Origin: Dorea longicatena
GTDB lineage: Bacteria; Bacillota; Clostridia; Lachnospirales; Lachnospiraceae
DNA: 64,000 bases
Direction: 5' to 3'
Assembly: GCF_024168045.1 (NCBI RefSeq)
Contig: NZ_CP100126.1
Location: 2,885,001-2,949,000 of the forward strand
Positions 44,636 through 53,353 of the stretch are shown one piece after another. The first letter of the stretch is position 1, and each line of letters starts with the position of its first letter. The notes under the pieces were generated by a model that was given only the letters and a program-made list of their open reading frames with translations, ran no database searches and had not been told where the DNA came from. The position numbers and the translations under genes were made by a program.

Positions 44636-44862
44636 GTTGAACCGTTTCTTGTGACTGCTTTCACATTTCCCTTATCCCTCAAGTCCCTGCCCTCGTTGGC
44701 TTCCATAAAAAGTTCCAGCATATCCGTTTTGATCAGCACTTTCCTCCCGACCTTTAATACCGGAAGTTTCTTCCACTCCACCAGTTTTCTCAGGGTGTTC
44801 CTGCCGATTCCCGTATAATCAGCAGCTTCCTCAATAGATAAGGCAATCTTTCTTTGTGTCAT
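44632..44862 (-). CDS. Excisionase (Xis), helix-turn-helix
   Basis: The 76-residue protein reads MTQRKIALSIEEAADYTGIG, then RNTLRKLVEWKKLPVLKVGR, the winged-helix pattern of Tn916-type excisionases and MerR-like DNA-binding domains. GAGGAGGTGGTC precedes the ATG. It should direct the integrase to excision. It is transcribed away from the XRE/int genes from a shared control region. Confidence 0.88.
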   Translation of the reverse strand: MTQRKIALSIEEAADYTGIGRNTLRKLVEWKKLPVLKVGRKVLIKTDMLELFMEANEGRDLRDKGNVKAVTRNGST

Positions 44863-44881
44863 ATGACCACCTCCTCTTTAG

Positions 44882-44894
44882 TTGCATTATGCAA
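44882..44894. promoter_or_regulatory. Palindromic operator O1 (TTGCATTATGCAA)
   Basis: The 13-bp palindrome lies just downstream of the xis promoter start. It closely matches O2 at 44971-44983, so one dimeric repressor, most likely the XRE protein, could bind both. Confidence 0.7.
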
Positions 44895-44910
44895 TTTCAT
44901 TTGTGCTGTC

Positions 44911-44939
44911 AGTATAGCGTGTTTATATTGCTTTGTCAA
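44911..44939 (-). promoter_or_regulatory. Consensus promoter of xis
   Basis: On the minus strand TTGACA (44934-44939) and TATACT (44911-44916) are 17 bp apart. Confidence 0.88.
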
Positions 44940-44970
44940 GCATTATGAAATTATGTTTCTTTTTCTTGAA

Positions 44971-44983
44971 TTGCATATTGCAA
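44971..44983. promoter_or_regulatory. Palindromic operator O2 (TTGCATATTGCAA)
   Basis: This 13-bp palindrome contains the -35 hexamer of the XRE-gene promoter, so binding would repress that promoter. Confidence 0.7.
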
Positions 44984-45006
44984 TATATTTTGTTGCGTGG
45001 TATAGT
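44978..45006 (+). promoter_or_regulatory. Promoter of the XRE regulator gene
   Basis: TTGCAA (44978-44983) and TATAGT (45001-45006) are spaced by 17 bp. The -35 overlaps operator O2. Confidence 0.82.
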
Positions 45007-45037
45007 AATGACATACCGAAAAAGGAGGCACATCAGC

Positions 45038-45667
45038 ATGAAAGATAAAGAACTACGCAAGCTGATCGGCAGCAGGGCAAAACAGCGCCGTCTCGAATTA
45101 AATCTGACACAGCCTTATGTCGCAGAGAAGATGGGAGTTACCGCTTCCACAATCCTGCGTTATGAGAATGGTTCGATTGACAATACCAAAAAGATGGTAC
45201 TGGAAGGTCTTTCGGAAGCACTTCATGTATCGATTGAATGGCTCAAAGGGGAAACCGATGAATATGAAACTGATATTACGGATAAGAAAGAATTACTGAT
45301 TCGTGATGCGATGAGTGATATTCTCAAACAGTTACCGCTCGACCTCAATAAAACAGAAGACGCATTTTCCAAAGACTTACTGCTGTTAATGTTAAAGCAA
45401 TATGAACTGTTTCTGGATTCGTTTCAGTTCGCCTGTAAAAATTACAAGGGCAGTACCAAAGATGCGGACATTGCCAAAGTAATGGGCTTTGAATCGAAAG
45501 ATGAATATAACGAGATCATGTTTCTCAGGGAGATCACACATACTGTCAACGCATTTAACGATATGGCAGATGTGATAAGACTCTATTCTAAGAAACCGGA
45601 AACAGCAGAACAAAGACTTGCCAATCTTTTATCCGAAGTTATGTATGAGGATTCTGAATCGGTATAG
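45038..45667 (+). CDS. XRE-family regulator of the mobilizable element
   Basis: The 209-residue protein has an N-terminal XRE helix-turn-helix (about residues 5-65; RLELNLTQPYVAEKMGVTAS, then TILRYENGSID). A C-terminal helical region of about 120 residues with no family I recognise follows. The ATG at 45038 follows AAGGAGG; the longer frame upstream reads through the promoter. Placed between divergent xis and int, it probably controls excision through operators O1 and O2. Confidence 0.9.
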   Translation: MKDKELRKLIGSRAKQRRLELNLTQPYVAEKMGVTASTILRYENGSIDNTKKMVLEGLSEALHVSIEWLKGETDEYETDITDKKELLIRDAMSDILKQLPLDLNKTEDAFSKDLLLLMLKQYELFLDSFQFACKNYKGSTKDADIAKVMGFESKDEYNEIMFLREITHTVNAFNDMADVIRLYSKKPETAEQRLANLLSEVMYEDSESV

Positions 45668-45753
45668 TAAGACAACCGGAGTTGTGATATACTTACACGC
45701 AAGAAGCATTTCAACAGTTCCGATTGTCTGATATCGAAAGGAGACATACGATT

Positions 45754-47049
45754 ATGGCAAAAGGATCTGTTAGAAAAAAAGGAAAAAAATGGTACTATCG
45801 CTTCTATGTAGAAGATGCAAGCGGTAAAATGGTTCAGAAAGAATATGCTGGAACCGAAAGTAAAAGTGAGACGGAAAAACTTCTCCGCAAAGCACTGGAA
45901 GATTACGAAAATAAGAAGTTTGTCGCAAAGGCAGACAGCCTTACGGTAGGAGAGCTTCTGGATATGTGGGCGGAAGAAGAACTGAAAACCGGGACACTCA
46001 GCAACGGCACAGTGGAAAATTATCTTGGTGCAATCCGCTGTATCAAAAAACACCCGATTGCAGACCGCAAACTGAAAACAGTTACTGCCGAACATTTACA
46101 GGCATTTCTTGATCTGCTTACATTCGGTGGTGAGTTTCCAGACGGGAAAGTAAGAAAGGGATACAGCAAAGATTATATACATTCTTTTTCCGCAGTGTTA
46201 CAGCAGTCATTCCGTTTTGCAGTATTTCCAAAACAACTAATCAGTTTCAATCCGATGCAATATATCAAACTGAAACGACAGGCAGAGGAAGTTGACCTCT
46301 TTTCCGATGATGAAGTGGAAGAAGGCACACAGCCGATTTCACACGAGGATTACGAGCGACTTATCAAGTATCTGGAAAAGAAAAACCCACCTGCCATTCT
46401 GCCGATTCAGATTGCGTATTATGCCGGGCTCCGTATCGGAGAAACCTGTGGTCTTACATGGCAGGACATTAACCTTGAGGAACAATGCCTGACCATAAAA
46501 CGCAGTATCCGCTACGACGGCATAAAACACAAAAACATTATCGGACCAACGAAACGGAAGAAAGTAAGGATTGTTGATTTTGGCGATACTCTGACTGAAA
46601 TATTAAAAGCTGCCAGAAAGGAACAACTCAAAAACCGGATGCAGTATGGCGAATTATATCACCGCAATTACTACAAAGAAGTTCATGTGAAAAACAGAGT
46701 CTATTATGAATACTATCATCTTGCCGGAACACAGGAAGTCCCGGCAGATTACAAAGAAATCTCCTTTGTCTGCTTAAGACCGGATGGCTCTTTGGAACTG
46801 CCGAGTACACTCAGCATTGTATGCAGATCAGTGTCAAAAAAACTGGAAGGATTTGAAGATTTCCATTTCCACCAGTTACGTCACACCTACACCAGCAATC
46901 TGCTTTCCAATGGGGCTGCACCGAAAGATGTACAGGAACTGTTAGGACACTCTGATGTCAGTACCACAATGAATATTTACGCTCACTCAACAAGAAAAGC
47001 AAAGCGGGATTCCGCAAGACTTCTTGATAAAGTAGTGAGCAATGCTTAA
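45754..47049 (+). CDS. int: Tyrosine integrase
   Basis: The 431-residue recombinase has an N-terminal AP2-like arm-binding domain (about 1-60; RKKGKKWYYRFYVEDASGK), a core-binding SAM-like domain (about 65-180) and a catalytic domain. This has Arg227 in AGLRIGE, HQLRHTYTSNLLSNG and ELLGHSDVSTTMNIYAHS with the nucleophile Tyr409. It belongs to the phage/Tn916-like group and should integrate and, with Xis, excise the element. The ATG at 45754 follows AAAGGAG; the upstream extension lacks a ribosome site. Confidence 0.95.
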   Translation: MAKGSVRKKGKKWYYRFYVEDASGKMVQKEYAGTESKSETEKLLRKALEDYENKKFVAKADSLTVGELLDMWAEEELKTGTLSNGTVENYLGAIRCIKKHPIADRKLKTVTAEHLQAFLDLLTFGGEFPDGKVRKGYSKDYIHSFSAVLQQSFRFAVFPKQLISFNPMQYIKLKRQAEEVDLFSDDEVEEGTQPISHEDYERLIKYLEKKNPPAILPIQIAYYAGLRIGETCGLTWQDINLEEQCLTIKRSIRYDGIKHKNIIGPTKRKKVRIVDFGDTLTEILKAARKEQLKNRMQYGELYHRNYYKEVHVKNRVYYEYYHLAGTQEVPADYKEISFVCLRPDGSLELPSTLSIVCRSVSKKLEGFEDFHFHQLRHTYTSNLLSNGAAPKDVQELLGHSDVSTTMNIYAHSTRKAKRDSARLLDKVVSNA

Positions 47050-47055
47050 CTAAAA

Positions 47056-47106
47056 ATTTCCCTTATTTCCCTTGCGGATTCCGCATAAGGGCAAAAATAA
47101 GGGAAA
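47056..47106 (+). terminator. Nested hairpin after int
   Basis: TTTCCCTTATTT pairs with AAATAAGGGAAA and encloses CCCTT-GCGGA/TCCGC-TAAGGG. It is a strong structure of about 50 nt just after the int stop and may also be part of the element's end. Confidence 0.6.
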
Positions 47107-47258
47107 ATACATATCATTTCACTATCTAAGAGGCTGTAAGCCTTGAAAAATAAGGAAAGTTCAGGAAATCTCTCCACAAATTCCGATTTGCACATCAAAT
47201 CGTTTTCTTCATTCTATCACAACTTCTATTGATCCGCCATCAGTCTTTCGAACCAAGT

Positions 47259-47323
47259 ATTGCTGTTTGACCATTAGCTGTAGCTAATAGAATTGAATAC
47301 TGTTTCAGCTAATTCATGTTTGC
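47259..47323. repeat. Left copy of the 65-bp direct repeat
   Basis: It begins ATTGCTGTTTGACC and ends TTCATGTTTGC, with the palindrome ATTAGCTGTAGCTAAT and a CAGCTAA heptamer inside. It is identical to 59088-59152. Confidence 0.95.
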
Positions 47324-47453
47324 CGGTGGATCACTGACAGACGAAGATAAAATAGCTTTTATGGATGAGATCCAGAGCCTTTATCTGGATTCCAAAAGAC
47401 GTGCAAAGAAATTTACACCGAAAAAATATCTGAAAAACCAAGAGGAAAAATAA
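47316..47453 (+). pseudogene. 3' remnant of an XRE/ImmR-type regulator
   Basis: The frame of about 45 codons (LTDEDKIAFMDEIQSLYLDS, then AKKFTPKKYLKNQEEK) looks like the C-terminal tail of the helix-turn-helix regulators that normally precede ImmA/IrrE genes. The DNA-binding part is missing. The break falls at the 65-bp repeat, whose last bases supply the ATG. No ribosome site is seen. The family call is inferred from the neighbour and tail style. Confidence 0.5.
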
Positions 47454-47544
47454 TAGAAGGCGGGATTATTGTACACCTAATCTGTTACCTTATAGTTACA
47501 AGGATATTTCTGCCCTTTTATTTTTTACTTTTGAGGTGATTTAT

Positions 47545-48060
47545 TTGAGAAACACTTACATATATACAGAAACAAAGAAATTAATCAAGAAATATGGAAC
47601 CCGAGATCCATTTGAGATCATGGATCAGATGAACATTGTTGTCGGGGAAACTTCCAGATATAAGACACTGAAAGGATATTGTTTTATGAGCTGCAAGACA
47701 ATCTATGTCATGATCAGCAGTTTCCTTTCAGAAGAAGAAAAGATGATCGTTGCCGCCCACGAATTAGGGCATATCATCCTGCATCGTTCCCAGCTGAAAA
47801 TGGCTCCGATGCAAGATGATACACTCTACAATATGACGGATAATACAGAATACCAGGCCAATCTGTTTGCTGCCGATCTGCTGATTGAAGATGAGAAAAT
47901 CGAAGATATGGTTCAGAACGAGGACCTGGATTATTTCGGACTCTGCAGTTCATTGAATGCGACTCCGGAACTAATGAGCTTTAAATTATACAGCCTGACA
48001 AAACGAGGCCAGGCTTATCATATGCCGATGGAGATTCAGAGCAATTTCCTGGCGAAATAA
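47545..48060 (+). CDS. ImmA/IrrE family metallo-endopeptidase
   Basis: The protein of about 171 residues has the zinc motif HELGH (VAAHELGHIILHR) and the downstream NTEYQANLFAADLL block with the third ligand Glu. Such proteases cleave a partner XRE repressor of mobile elements when activated. Its partner here is only a remnant. The TTG at 47545 is chosen because GAGGTGAT stands in front of it; the frame also opens at a GTG at 47536, inside the ribosome site. A terminator follows. Confidence 0.88.
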   Translation: MRNTYIYTETKKLIKKYGTRDPFEIMDQMNIVVGETSRYKTLKGYCFMSCKTIYVMISSFLSEEEKMIVAAHELGHIILHRSQLKMAPMQDDTLYNMTDNTEYQANLFAADLLIEDEKIEDMVQNEDLDYFGLCSSLNATPELMSFKLYSLTKRGQAYHMPMEIQSNFLAK

Positions 48061-48067
48061 AGTAAAT

Positions 48068-48110
48068 AAAGATCCTGTTCTATATATCATAGTATGAACA
48101 GGATCTTTTT
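48068..48110 (+). terminator. Terminator after the ImmA/IrrE gene
   Basis: AAAGATCCTGTTC and GAACAGGATCTTTTT form a 13-bp stem with a 15-base loop. Confidence 0.9.
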
Positions 48111-48237
48111 ATAATGATTTATTTTCTATCTAAAATTTTATTAAACCGACTAAAGACTCCATAGTTTGTGTGTTTGACTTACTGTTTATATCTATCTTCT
48201 CCTAAATATTTTTCTAGTCATTGCAATATAAAATTGC

Positions 48238-48810
48238 TTATACAGTCTCTCCCTTAAGAGTCCTGGTATTCTGGATAATATACAGAGCAACCGATATGAC
48301 CATCATTATAGCGCACAAACCAATCAACAGATCTGATACCATCGGTGTAATGTGGAACCATATAATATGCACCGCTGCAGTTCCATATAATAAAAAGGTT
48401 ACTATCTTTCCATGCCAGTCTGCACCGTGTACTTTTCCTGTCTTTCGTATCACAAGACATCCACTGACTGCCATATACAGCTCCTTACCTGCCATTATTA
48501 CGATTAAAAGAAGCATATGCGGAAACCGAGTAAACAGACAGATTAACATCGCTGCCTGTGTCAGCTTATCGGCCACCGGATCAAGTATTTTTCCCAAATT
48601 ACTAATCATATGGAATCTTCTTGCGATATATCCATCAGCAAGATCCGTAAGACCAGACAGCAATAAGATTTCTCCAGCTAACAGAGGATTTTTCTTTACA
48701 CAATAGCTCCATATAATTACCGGAATCAGGCAAAGCCGAAAAAAAGAAAGAAGATTAGGAACCGTAATAATTCTATTCAAATTTTCTTCCTGATTCACTT
48801 CACTCTGCAT
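48238..48810 (-). CDS. CDP-alcohol phosphatidyltransferase (PgsA-like)
   Basis: The 190-residue membrane enzyme has about five to six helices and the full CDP-alcohol motif, seen as DLADGYIARRFHMISNLGK, then ILDPVADK. Family members join CDP-diacylglycerol with glycerol-3-phosphate (PgsA) or another alcohol. The ATG at 48810 has GTGAGG upstream and lies inside the end of the FUSC gene (11 bp overlap). It is the last gene of the two-component/lipid operon, so it may supply phosphatidylglycerol precursor to the cardiolipin synthases encoded upstream. The core cell would be expected to have its own pgsA elsewhere. Confidence 0.9.
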   Translation of the reverse strand: MQSEVNQEENLNRIITVPNLLSFFRLCLIPVIIWSYCVKKNPLLAGEILLLSGLTDLADGYIARRFHMISNLGKILDPVADKLTQAAMLICLFTRFPHMLLLIVIMAGKELYMAVSGCLVIRKTGKVHGADWHGKIVTFLLYGTAAVHIIWFHITPMVSDLLIGLCAIMMVISVALYIIQNTRTLKGETV

Positions 48811-49864
48811 GTACGGTCGCCTCACTTTCCTTTTTTTTTGACATAAACCAATAAAATATAACACAAAATGCTAATGCAAACACAACACCAAAAACATTTT
48901 GAATCACTCTAAGACTAACCGCTCCTTGTAGTCCATAAGTCTCTGCAGCAATGGCTAAAGCACCAAATGTGTTAAATACTGCCTGCCAGCCATATTGTGC
49001 TGAAAGTCCTACACCGATTCCACCAAGAATTCCTATATATGCATAGATTGACGAAGGAAGCAGAAAATATAATACTGTAAAACATATAACACCTGCAATA
49101 TTTCCGACAATCCTTTTACGGACTCTATAGTGCATATCTTCCATAAATGGCAAAATCGCGGACATGGCCGCAATACCAGCCCACATTGCACGTGGCATAT
49201 TACAAAGTTCTGCAATGCAAAGGACAATCGGTACGCATAAAATCTGACATATCTGCCATTTTGTTCTGGAAGAAGTGATATCAAATTCTTGTATCAGATC
49301 TTTCAGATTTCTTTTATAAGTTCTGTTTTTATGATTTCGATAAAATACGAAGCAGGTAAGTGCTGCACCTAAAGCCATTCCGACTAATCGCATCTGATAG
49401 CTTTTTCCCGTAACATCATAACCATATAGCAGCAGATACCCAAGAACCAATGTAGATTGATTAAACATGAATGGATTATGGCATCCGAACAGAATCAACA
49501 CAGCCAGTGCCGCAATATTTAACAGCATTCCCAATACCGGTGAAAACTGATTTGCTAAATGCGGACATACAGTCATAATTACAAAGAACAAAGCCAAAAG
49601 CATCGTAGATTGTCCGGTGTGGATCCCCAGATCCGCATTTCTAAACACCATGAGACATAATAAGACTACTACACCTACAATGCTGTTCTCATTTCCAAAT
49701 AGGATGCTGAAAATACTAACAAAGAAAAAACAAAATGCCATTGTAACAGCTATCTTCACCAGATATACCCACATATGATATAATTTTTCTTTTAGTGTTT
49801 CACTCTTTTTCAACAGGTTTTTAGAACCTGTCTGATTTAACTGCAACTCCTGATAAAATGTCAT
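48800..49864 (-). CDS. FUSC family membrane protein
   Basis: The 354-residue protein has two blocks of membrane helices (about 33-160 and 215-340) separated by a cytoplasmic part. This is the layout of the fusaric acid resistance/aromatic acid exporter family, and the second block contains MWAGIAAMSAILPFMEDMHY, the FUSC signature. Substrates vary across the family. GGGAGG precedes the ATG. It lies 33 bp after the histidine kinase and overlaps the phosphatidyltransferase gene. Confidence 0.85.
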   Translation of the reverse strand: MTFYQELQLNQTGSKNLLKKSETLKEKLYHMWVYLVKIAVTMAFCFFFVSIFSILFGNENSIVGVVVLLCLMVFRNADLGIHTGQSTMLLALFFVIMTVCPHLANQFSPVLGMLLNIAALAVLILFGCHNPFMFNQSTLVLGYLLLYGYDVTGKSYQMRLVGMALGAALTCFVFYRNHKNRTYKRNLKDLIQEFDITSSRTKWQICQILCVPIVLCIAELCNMPRAMWAGIAAMSAILPFMEDMHYRVRKRIVGNIAGVICFTVLYFLLPSSIYAYIGILGGIGVGLSAQYGWQAVFNTFGALAIAAETYGLQGAVSLRVIQNVFGVVFALAFCVIFYWFMSKKKESEATVHAE

Positions 49865-49897
49865 ATAAATCCTCCCATCTTCTAATTTATCTTAAAA

Positions 49898-50941
49898 CTA
49901 TATAATCTCATCTTTCTGCTTTGGCAGCTCTATAACAAATCTGCATCCACCATATTCACGGTTTTCTGCTTTGATTGTTCCTCCGGCACTATCTACAATG
50001 CGTTTTACAAGTGCAAGACCTAGGCCATTTCCTTCTGCTTTATGAGATCCATCTACCTGATAGAACTTGTCAAATATTCTGGATTTTACATCATCCTCTA
50101 TTCCTGGTCCTTCATCTTCCAGAATGAACTTAACAGAATCCTGTTCTTGTTTCAGAAACATCGTAATTGTCCCCTTTGAAGGGCTGAACTTAATCGCATT
50201 ATCCAAAAGATTTATCCAGATATGCATAAAAAGTCCTTCATTCCCAGTATATTTAACTTCCTCCAATTCTACCTGAAAACCAATTTCTTTTTCTGTCCAT
50301 TTTGTTTCCAATGAAAGAAATGCCTGGCGAATCTGTTCATCCAGACGATATTCTGTTTTTTTCATTGGTATATTCTGATTCTCTAACTTGGATAACAGCA
50401 AAATATTACCAACCAATCCGGAAAGTCTTTGGGTGTTAAATAAGATTTTTTCTACATATTCCTCTTGATCCGGAGACAGTTCTTCTCCCTGAAGCAGCAT
50501 TGTATATCCTTCAATGGCATTAATCGGGGTCTTAAACTCATGAGAAACATTAGATACAAAATCCATCTGCAGCACCTCTGTTGCACGAAGTTCTTTTGTC
50601 ATAACATTAAAACTTTGATAAGATTCTCCAACTTCTGCTATACGGCTGTTCGTTTCCAAATGCTGTTCAAAATCTCCCTGAGAAACTTCCTTCATTGCTT
50701 TACTAAGTCTGGTAATTGGTTCCAGTAACTTTGCATTGATAAAGGAAGTGATCAGCCCTGCAATCAATGTATTGAAAATCAAAAGCCAGCCAAGCACAGG
50801 TATGCTGCCCGGCAGATTAAAAAAATGATTCAAAAAAGCAAATAATAAAGCAGATATGACTGTTGAAAATACAAGTGCCAGCCAGATTGCACCAGTCAGA
50901 CAGGATCGGATCCGCAATCCTTTTTCTTTCTTTTGTTCCAT
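49898..50941 (-). CDS. Sensor histidine kinase of the island
   Basis: The 347-residue kinase has two closely spaced membrane helices (about 14-36 and 46-68) with almost no outside loop, the style of intramembrane-sensing kinases that detect envelope stress. HAMP, HisKA with SNVSHEFKTPINAI (His near 138) and HATPase with NAIKFSP, DEGPGIEDD and GNGLGLAL follow. Its ATG overlaps the response-regulator stop by one base. Given the neighbours, a membrane-disturbing signal such as bile acids or cationic peptides is a reasonable guess. Confidence 0.93.
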   Translation of the reverse strand: MEQKKEKGLRIRSCLTGAIWLALVFSTVISALLFAFLNHFFNLPGSIPVLGWLLIFNTLIAGLITSFINAKLLEPITRLSKAMKEVSQGDFEQHLETNSRIAEVGESYQSFNVMTKELRATEVLQMDFVSNVSHEFKTPINAIEGYTMLLQGEELSPDQEEYVEKILFNTQRLSGLVGNILLLSKLENQNIPMKKTEYRLDEQIRQAFLSLETKWTEKEIGFQVELEEVKYTGNEGLFMHIWINLLDNAIKFSPSKGTITMFLKQEQDSVKFILEDEGPGIEDDVKSRIFDKFYQVDGSHKAEGNGLGLALVKRIVDSAGGTIKAENREYGGCRFVIELPKQKDEII

Positions 50942-51612
50942 TATTTTTTCACCACCTTGTATCCAATTCCACGCATTGTTACGATTTCAAAATCAGGGTT
51001 ATCTTTAAAACGCTCTCTGATTCTTCCTATATGTACCTCTATCGTATGTGGGTCTGCCTCCGTCTCGTATCCCCATACTTCATCCATCAACTGTTGTTTT
51101 GTAAATGTTCTGCCTGGCGAAGCTGCAAGCTTATATAAAAGCAGGAATTCTTTTTTAGGCAAAACAAGACTTTCCTTATCAGTTGTAACCGTCATTGCAT
51201 CATAATCAAACTCTGTTGAACCGATCACAATTTTGTGTTCATTCAGTATCTGTGCACGGCGAAGCAGTGCTCCGACTCTTAAAACCATTTCATTCACATT
51301 TACCGGTTTTACCATATAATCGTCACTTCCCGAAAGAAATCCCTGGCGCATATCATCAAAGGAACCTTTCGCAGTGATCATAAGCACTGGTATCTGATAT
51401 CCTGCTGAACGGAGTTCTGACACCAGTTCATAGCCATCCATAACCGGCATCATAATATCAGAAATGATCAGATCAATATATTCCTTATCCAATACTTCTA
51501 ATGCCTGTGCTCCATCCGATGCACTTTTGACTTGATATCCATTCTTCTCAAGCACTTTTTGGAATAGCTGGCTTAATTCTTTATCATCTTCTACAATCAA
51601 TATTTGAAACAC
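50941..51612 (-). CDS. OmpR-family response regulator of the island
   Basis: The 223-residue protein has a receiver (ILIVEDDKELSQLF; Asp in DLIISDIMMPVMDGYE) and a winged-helix domain (about 128-220; TIEVHIGRIRERFKD). The GTG at 51612 is the likely start, with AGGAGGAAGG upstream. The gene is 17 bp after the phospholipase-D-like gene and overlaps the kinase start. It probably regulates its own operon. Confidence 0.94.
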   Translation of the reverse strand: MFQILIVEDDKELSQLFQKVLEKNGYQVKSASDGAQALEVLDKEYIDLIISDIMMPVMDGYELVSELRSAGYQIPVLMITAKGSFDDMRQGFLSGSDDYMVKPVNVNEMVLRVGALLRRAQILNEHKIVIGSTEFDYDAMTVTTDKESLVLPKKEFLLLYKLAASPGRTFTKQQLMDEVWGYETEADPHTIEVHIGRIRERFKDNPDFEIVTMRGIGYKVVKK

Positions 51613-51629
51613 GTTTTCCTTCCTCCTTA

Positions 51630-53063
51630 TTAAAACAGATACCTTGCCCATCCAAGCAGATGCTGTACCAAAAATATTTTTCTCTGACGTTTCTTTGTTA
51701 ATTCGATTGGCTCTACATGATATGGATCATTATAAGTTCCGCCTTCTAATATCTGGCGGGACACTTTTTCATATTCCATCATGCCCTCTTCCAACTGTTT
51801 ATTAATATCTTTACTGCGAATTACAAGCATCAGTTCCGTATCCAGATATGCACTTCTCATGTCCATATTAAAGGAACCGATTACAGACAGATCATCGTCA
51901 ATGAGAATACTTTTTCCGTGGTATGAATAACCGCCTTCATATTCCCAGATATTAATTCCTGTACTTAAGATTCTATTTCTGTTTTTCGCATAATCGGCAG
52001 CCCCAAATGGATTCCCATTATTCGCAACTGAATTTGTCATGATAGAAAAATCTGAAACGTTCTCTGCAATCTCCTCCCATGTATTATACATCATATCATT
52101 ACAGATAATATATGGCGTGTGGATCTTCACACGATCTTTTGCATTTTTCATCAATTCTCCCAACTGATACCACACTACTGGTTCTTTGGAACCTGTGTGA
52201 ATAGGATTTGACACTAATGTAATCTTTTCTGTCTCAAAAGTTTCGTCCGTATAATCGGTCTCGCAGATTCTTTCCTTATTCTCTTCAAAATATTTCTGAT
52301 AGCTGTTCTGCAGCTCTAAAACTGCGTTCTTTACAGATTTTCTATTTGCCAGTTTTTTATTGTTATGAAAATAACCACTGTCTTCCTGATTCCATATGGT
52401 TTCAAAATACTCTGACAACTGGTTAACTGAATTTTCTTTCTCAGGTTCATCGCAAACCACTAACACGTCTCTGTCATAGTTCTTATGTCCCGGAAAATCA
52501 CCCAGGAAATAATTATATGTATTTCTTCCCCCAAGAATATATCTCTTTCCATCTGCAATCAAATATTTATCATGCATTCTACCCATCATTTTCCACGGTT
52601 TCAACGGATTGGCCTTATTATACAGTTTAATTTCAACATTCTCATGGGAAGATAATCCATAGAAATACGGATTTCCTTCCATATCAATCCAGCTCTCCAT
52701 TCCATCTACTAACAGACGAATATGTACACCTCTGTCTGCCGCATCATGCAGTGCTCCTAAAATCAATTTTCCACTTTCATCGGATTGAAATGCAAAAGTA
52801 GAAAGAATAATTTCCTTTTTTGCATTCTTGATCAAACGCACTCTTTGTAAAAGCGCTTCTGGATTCTTTTCTATGATTACTGCCCGTTCTGTATTTTCAC
52901 TGCATTCGTTCCATGACCCATTTTTTGTTTCTTTTTTGGTTGTATTGGACACTTCCGGCTGCTTTTTATATGCAACGCAGATTCCGAGCAATTCATAAAA
53001 AGCCACACATAAAAAAATTGCCAGTATAACAAGAAGGATTTTACATATTTTATGCTTTTTCAT
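51630..53063 (-). CDS. Phospholipase D-family protein (cardiolipin synthase-like)
   Basis: The 477-residue protein has an N-terminal membrane helix (about 8-27) and two PLD domains. The catalytic motifs are MHDKYLIADGKRYILGGRN (about residue 163) and YHGKSILIDDDLSVIGSFN (about 388), both complete H-x-K-x4-D. It lacks the second N-terminal helix of classical Cls enzymes. It is the first gene of the operon that continues with the two-component system, FUSC and the phosphatidyltransferase. It may make or remodel cardiolipin, or transfer phosphatidyl groups to other alcohols. Confidence 0.88.
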   Translation of the reverse strand: MKKHKICKILLVILAIFLCVAFYELLGICVAYKKQPEVSNTTKKETKNGSWNECSENTERAVIIEKNPEALLQRVRLIKNAKKEIILSTFAFQSDESGKLILGALHDAADRGVHIRLLVDGMESWIDMEGNPYFYGLSSHENVEIKLYNKANPLKPWKMMGRMHDKYLIADGKRYILGGRNTYNYFLGDFPGHKNYDRDVLVVCDEPEKENSVNQLSEYFETIWNQEDSGYFHNNKKLANRKSVKNAVLELQNSYQKYFEENKERICETDYTDETFETEKITLVSNPIHTGSKEPVVWYQLGELMKNAKDRVKIHTPYIICNDMMYNTWEEIAENVSDFSIMTNSVANNGNPFGAADYAKNRNRILSTGINIWEYEGGYSYHGKSILIDDDLSVIGSFNMDMRSAYLDTELMLVIRSKDINKQLEEGMMEYEKVSRQILEGGTYNDPYHVEPIELTKKRQRKIFLVQHLLGWARYLF

Positions 53064-53150
53064 TGTACATCACCTGCTTCCTTTTTATTTCATACTTATA
53101 CAATACAAAGTCAATCTCAATTTAACCTCAACAAAATTTATTTTTCATAA

Positions 53151-53194
53151 AAAAATATGACCGGCTTCTTTTTAAAGAAACAGTCATATTTTTA
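53151..53194. terminator. Hairpin upstream of the phospholipase-D-like gene
   Basis: AAAAATATGAC pairs with GTCATATTTTT, with an inner CTTCTTT/AAAGAA-type stem. Its symmetry allows both directions. It lies in the 290-bp gene-free stretch between cls and the phospholipase-D-like gene. Confidence 0.6.
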
Positions 53195-53286
53195 TTCTAA
53201 TATATGAAGGAGCTTTTCTTACTCCGTTGTATTAATCACTATCCATGCAAAATCTTCTTTGTACAACAGACTGTTAGATATAGCAA

Positions 53287-53343
53287 AAACGGCCTTTCAA
53301 AAACAGTTAACTTCTAAATCAACTGTTTTTTGAAAGGTCGTTT
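53287..53343. terminator. Long hairpin after the cardiolipin synthase gene
   Basis: Arms of about 22 bp (AAACGGCCTTTCAAAAACAG with CTGTTTTTTGAAAGGTCGTT) have a 12-base loop, just after the cls stop. This is longer than most terminators and could also be a remnant of an inverted-repeat element. Confidence 0.7.
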
Positions 53344-53353
53344 CATCAGATTC

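Larger units (their letters stand above)
41434..47106. mobile_element. Integrative mobilizable element (MobQ relaxase, tyrosine integrase)
   Basis: The block contains in order a DUF6040-type protein, a relaxase, an oriT, a DUF3847-like accessory, an excisionase, an XRE regulator and an integrase. No mating-channel genes are present, so it would need a helper element to move. The exact ends are not identified; the limits given are those of the outermost genes and the integrase terminator. Confidence 0.8.

Noticed and set aside
41397..47063. AAATTTCCCT at both sides of the mobilizable element as att core
   Set aside because: A 10-base match in AT-rich DNA is too weak, and the right copy lies within the integrase terminator.
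53200..53285. Short minus-strand frame ending KEDFAWIVINTTE
   Set aside because: It looks like a protein end but has only about 24 open codons and no recognisable family; could be chance.
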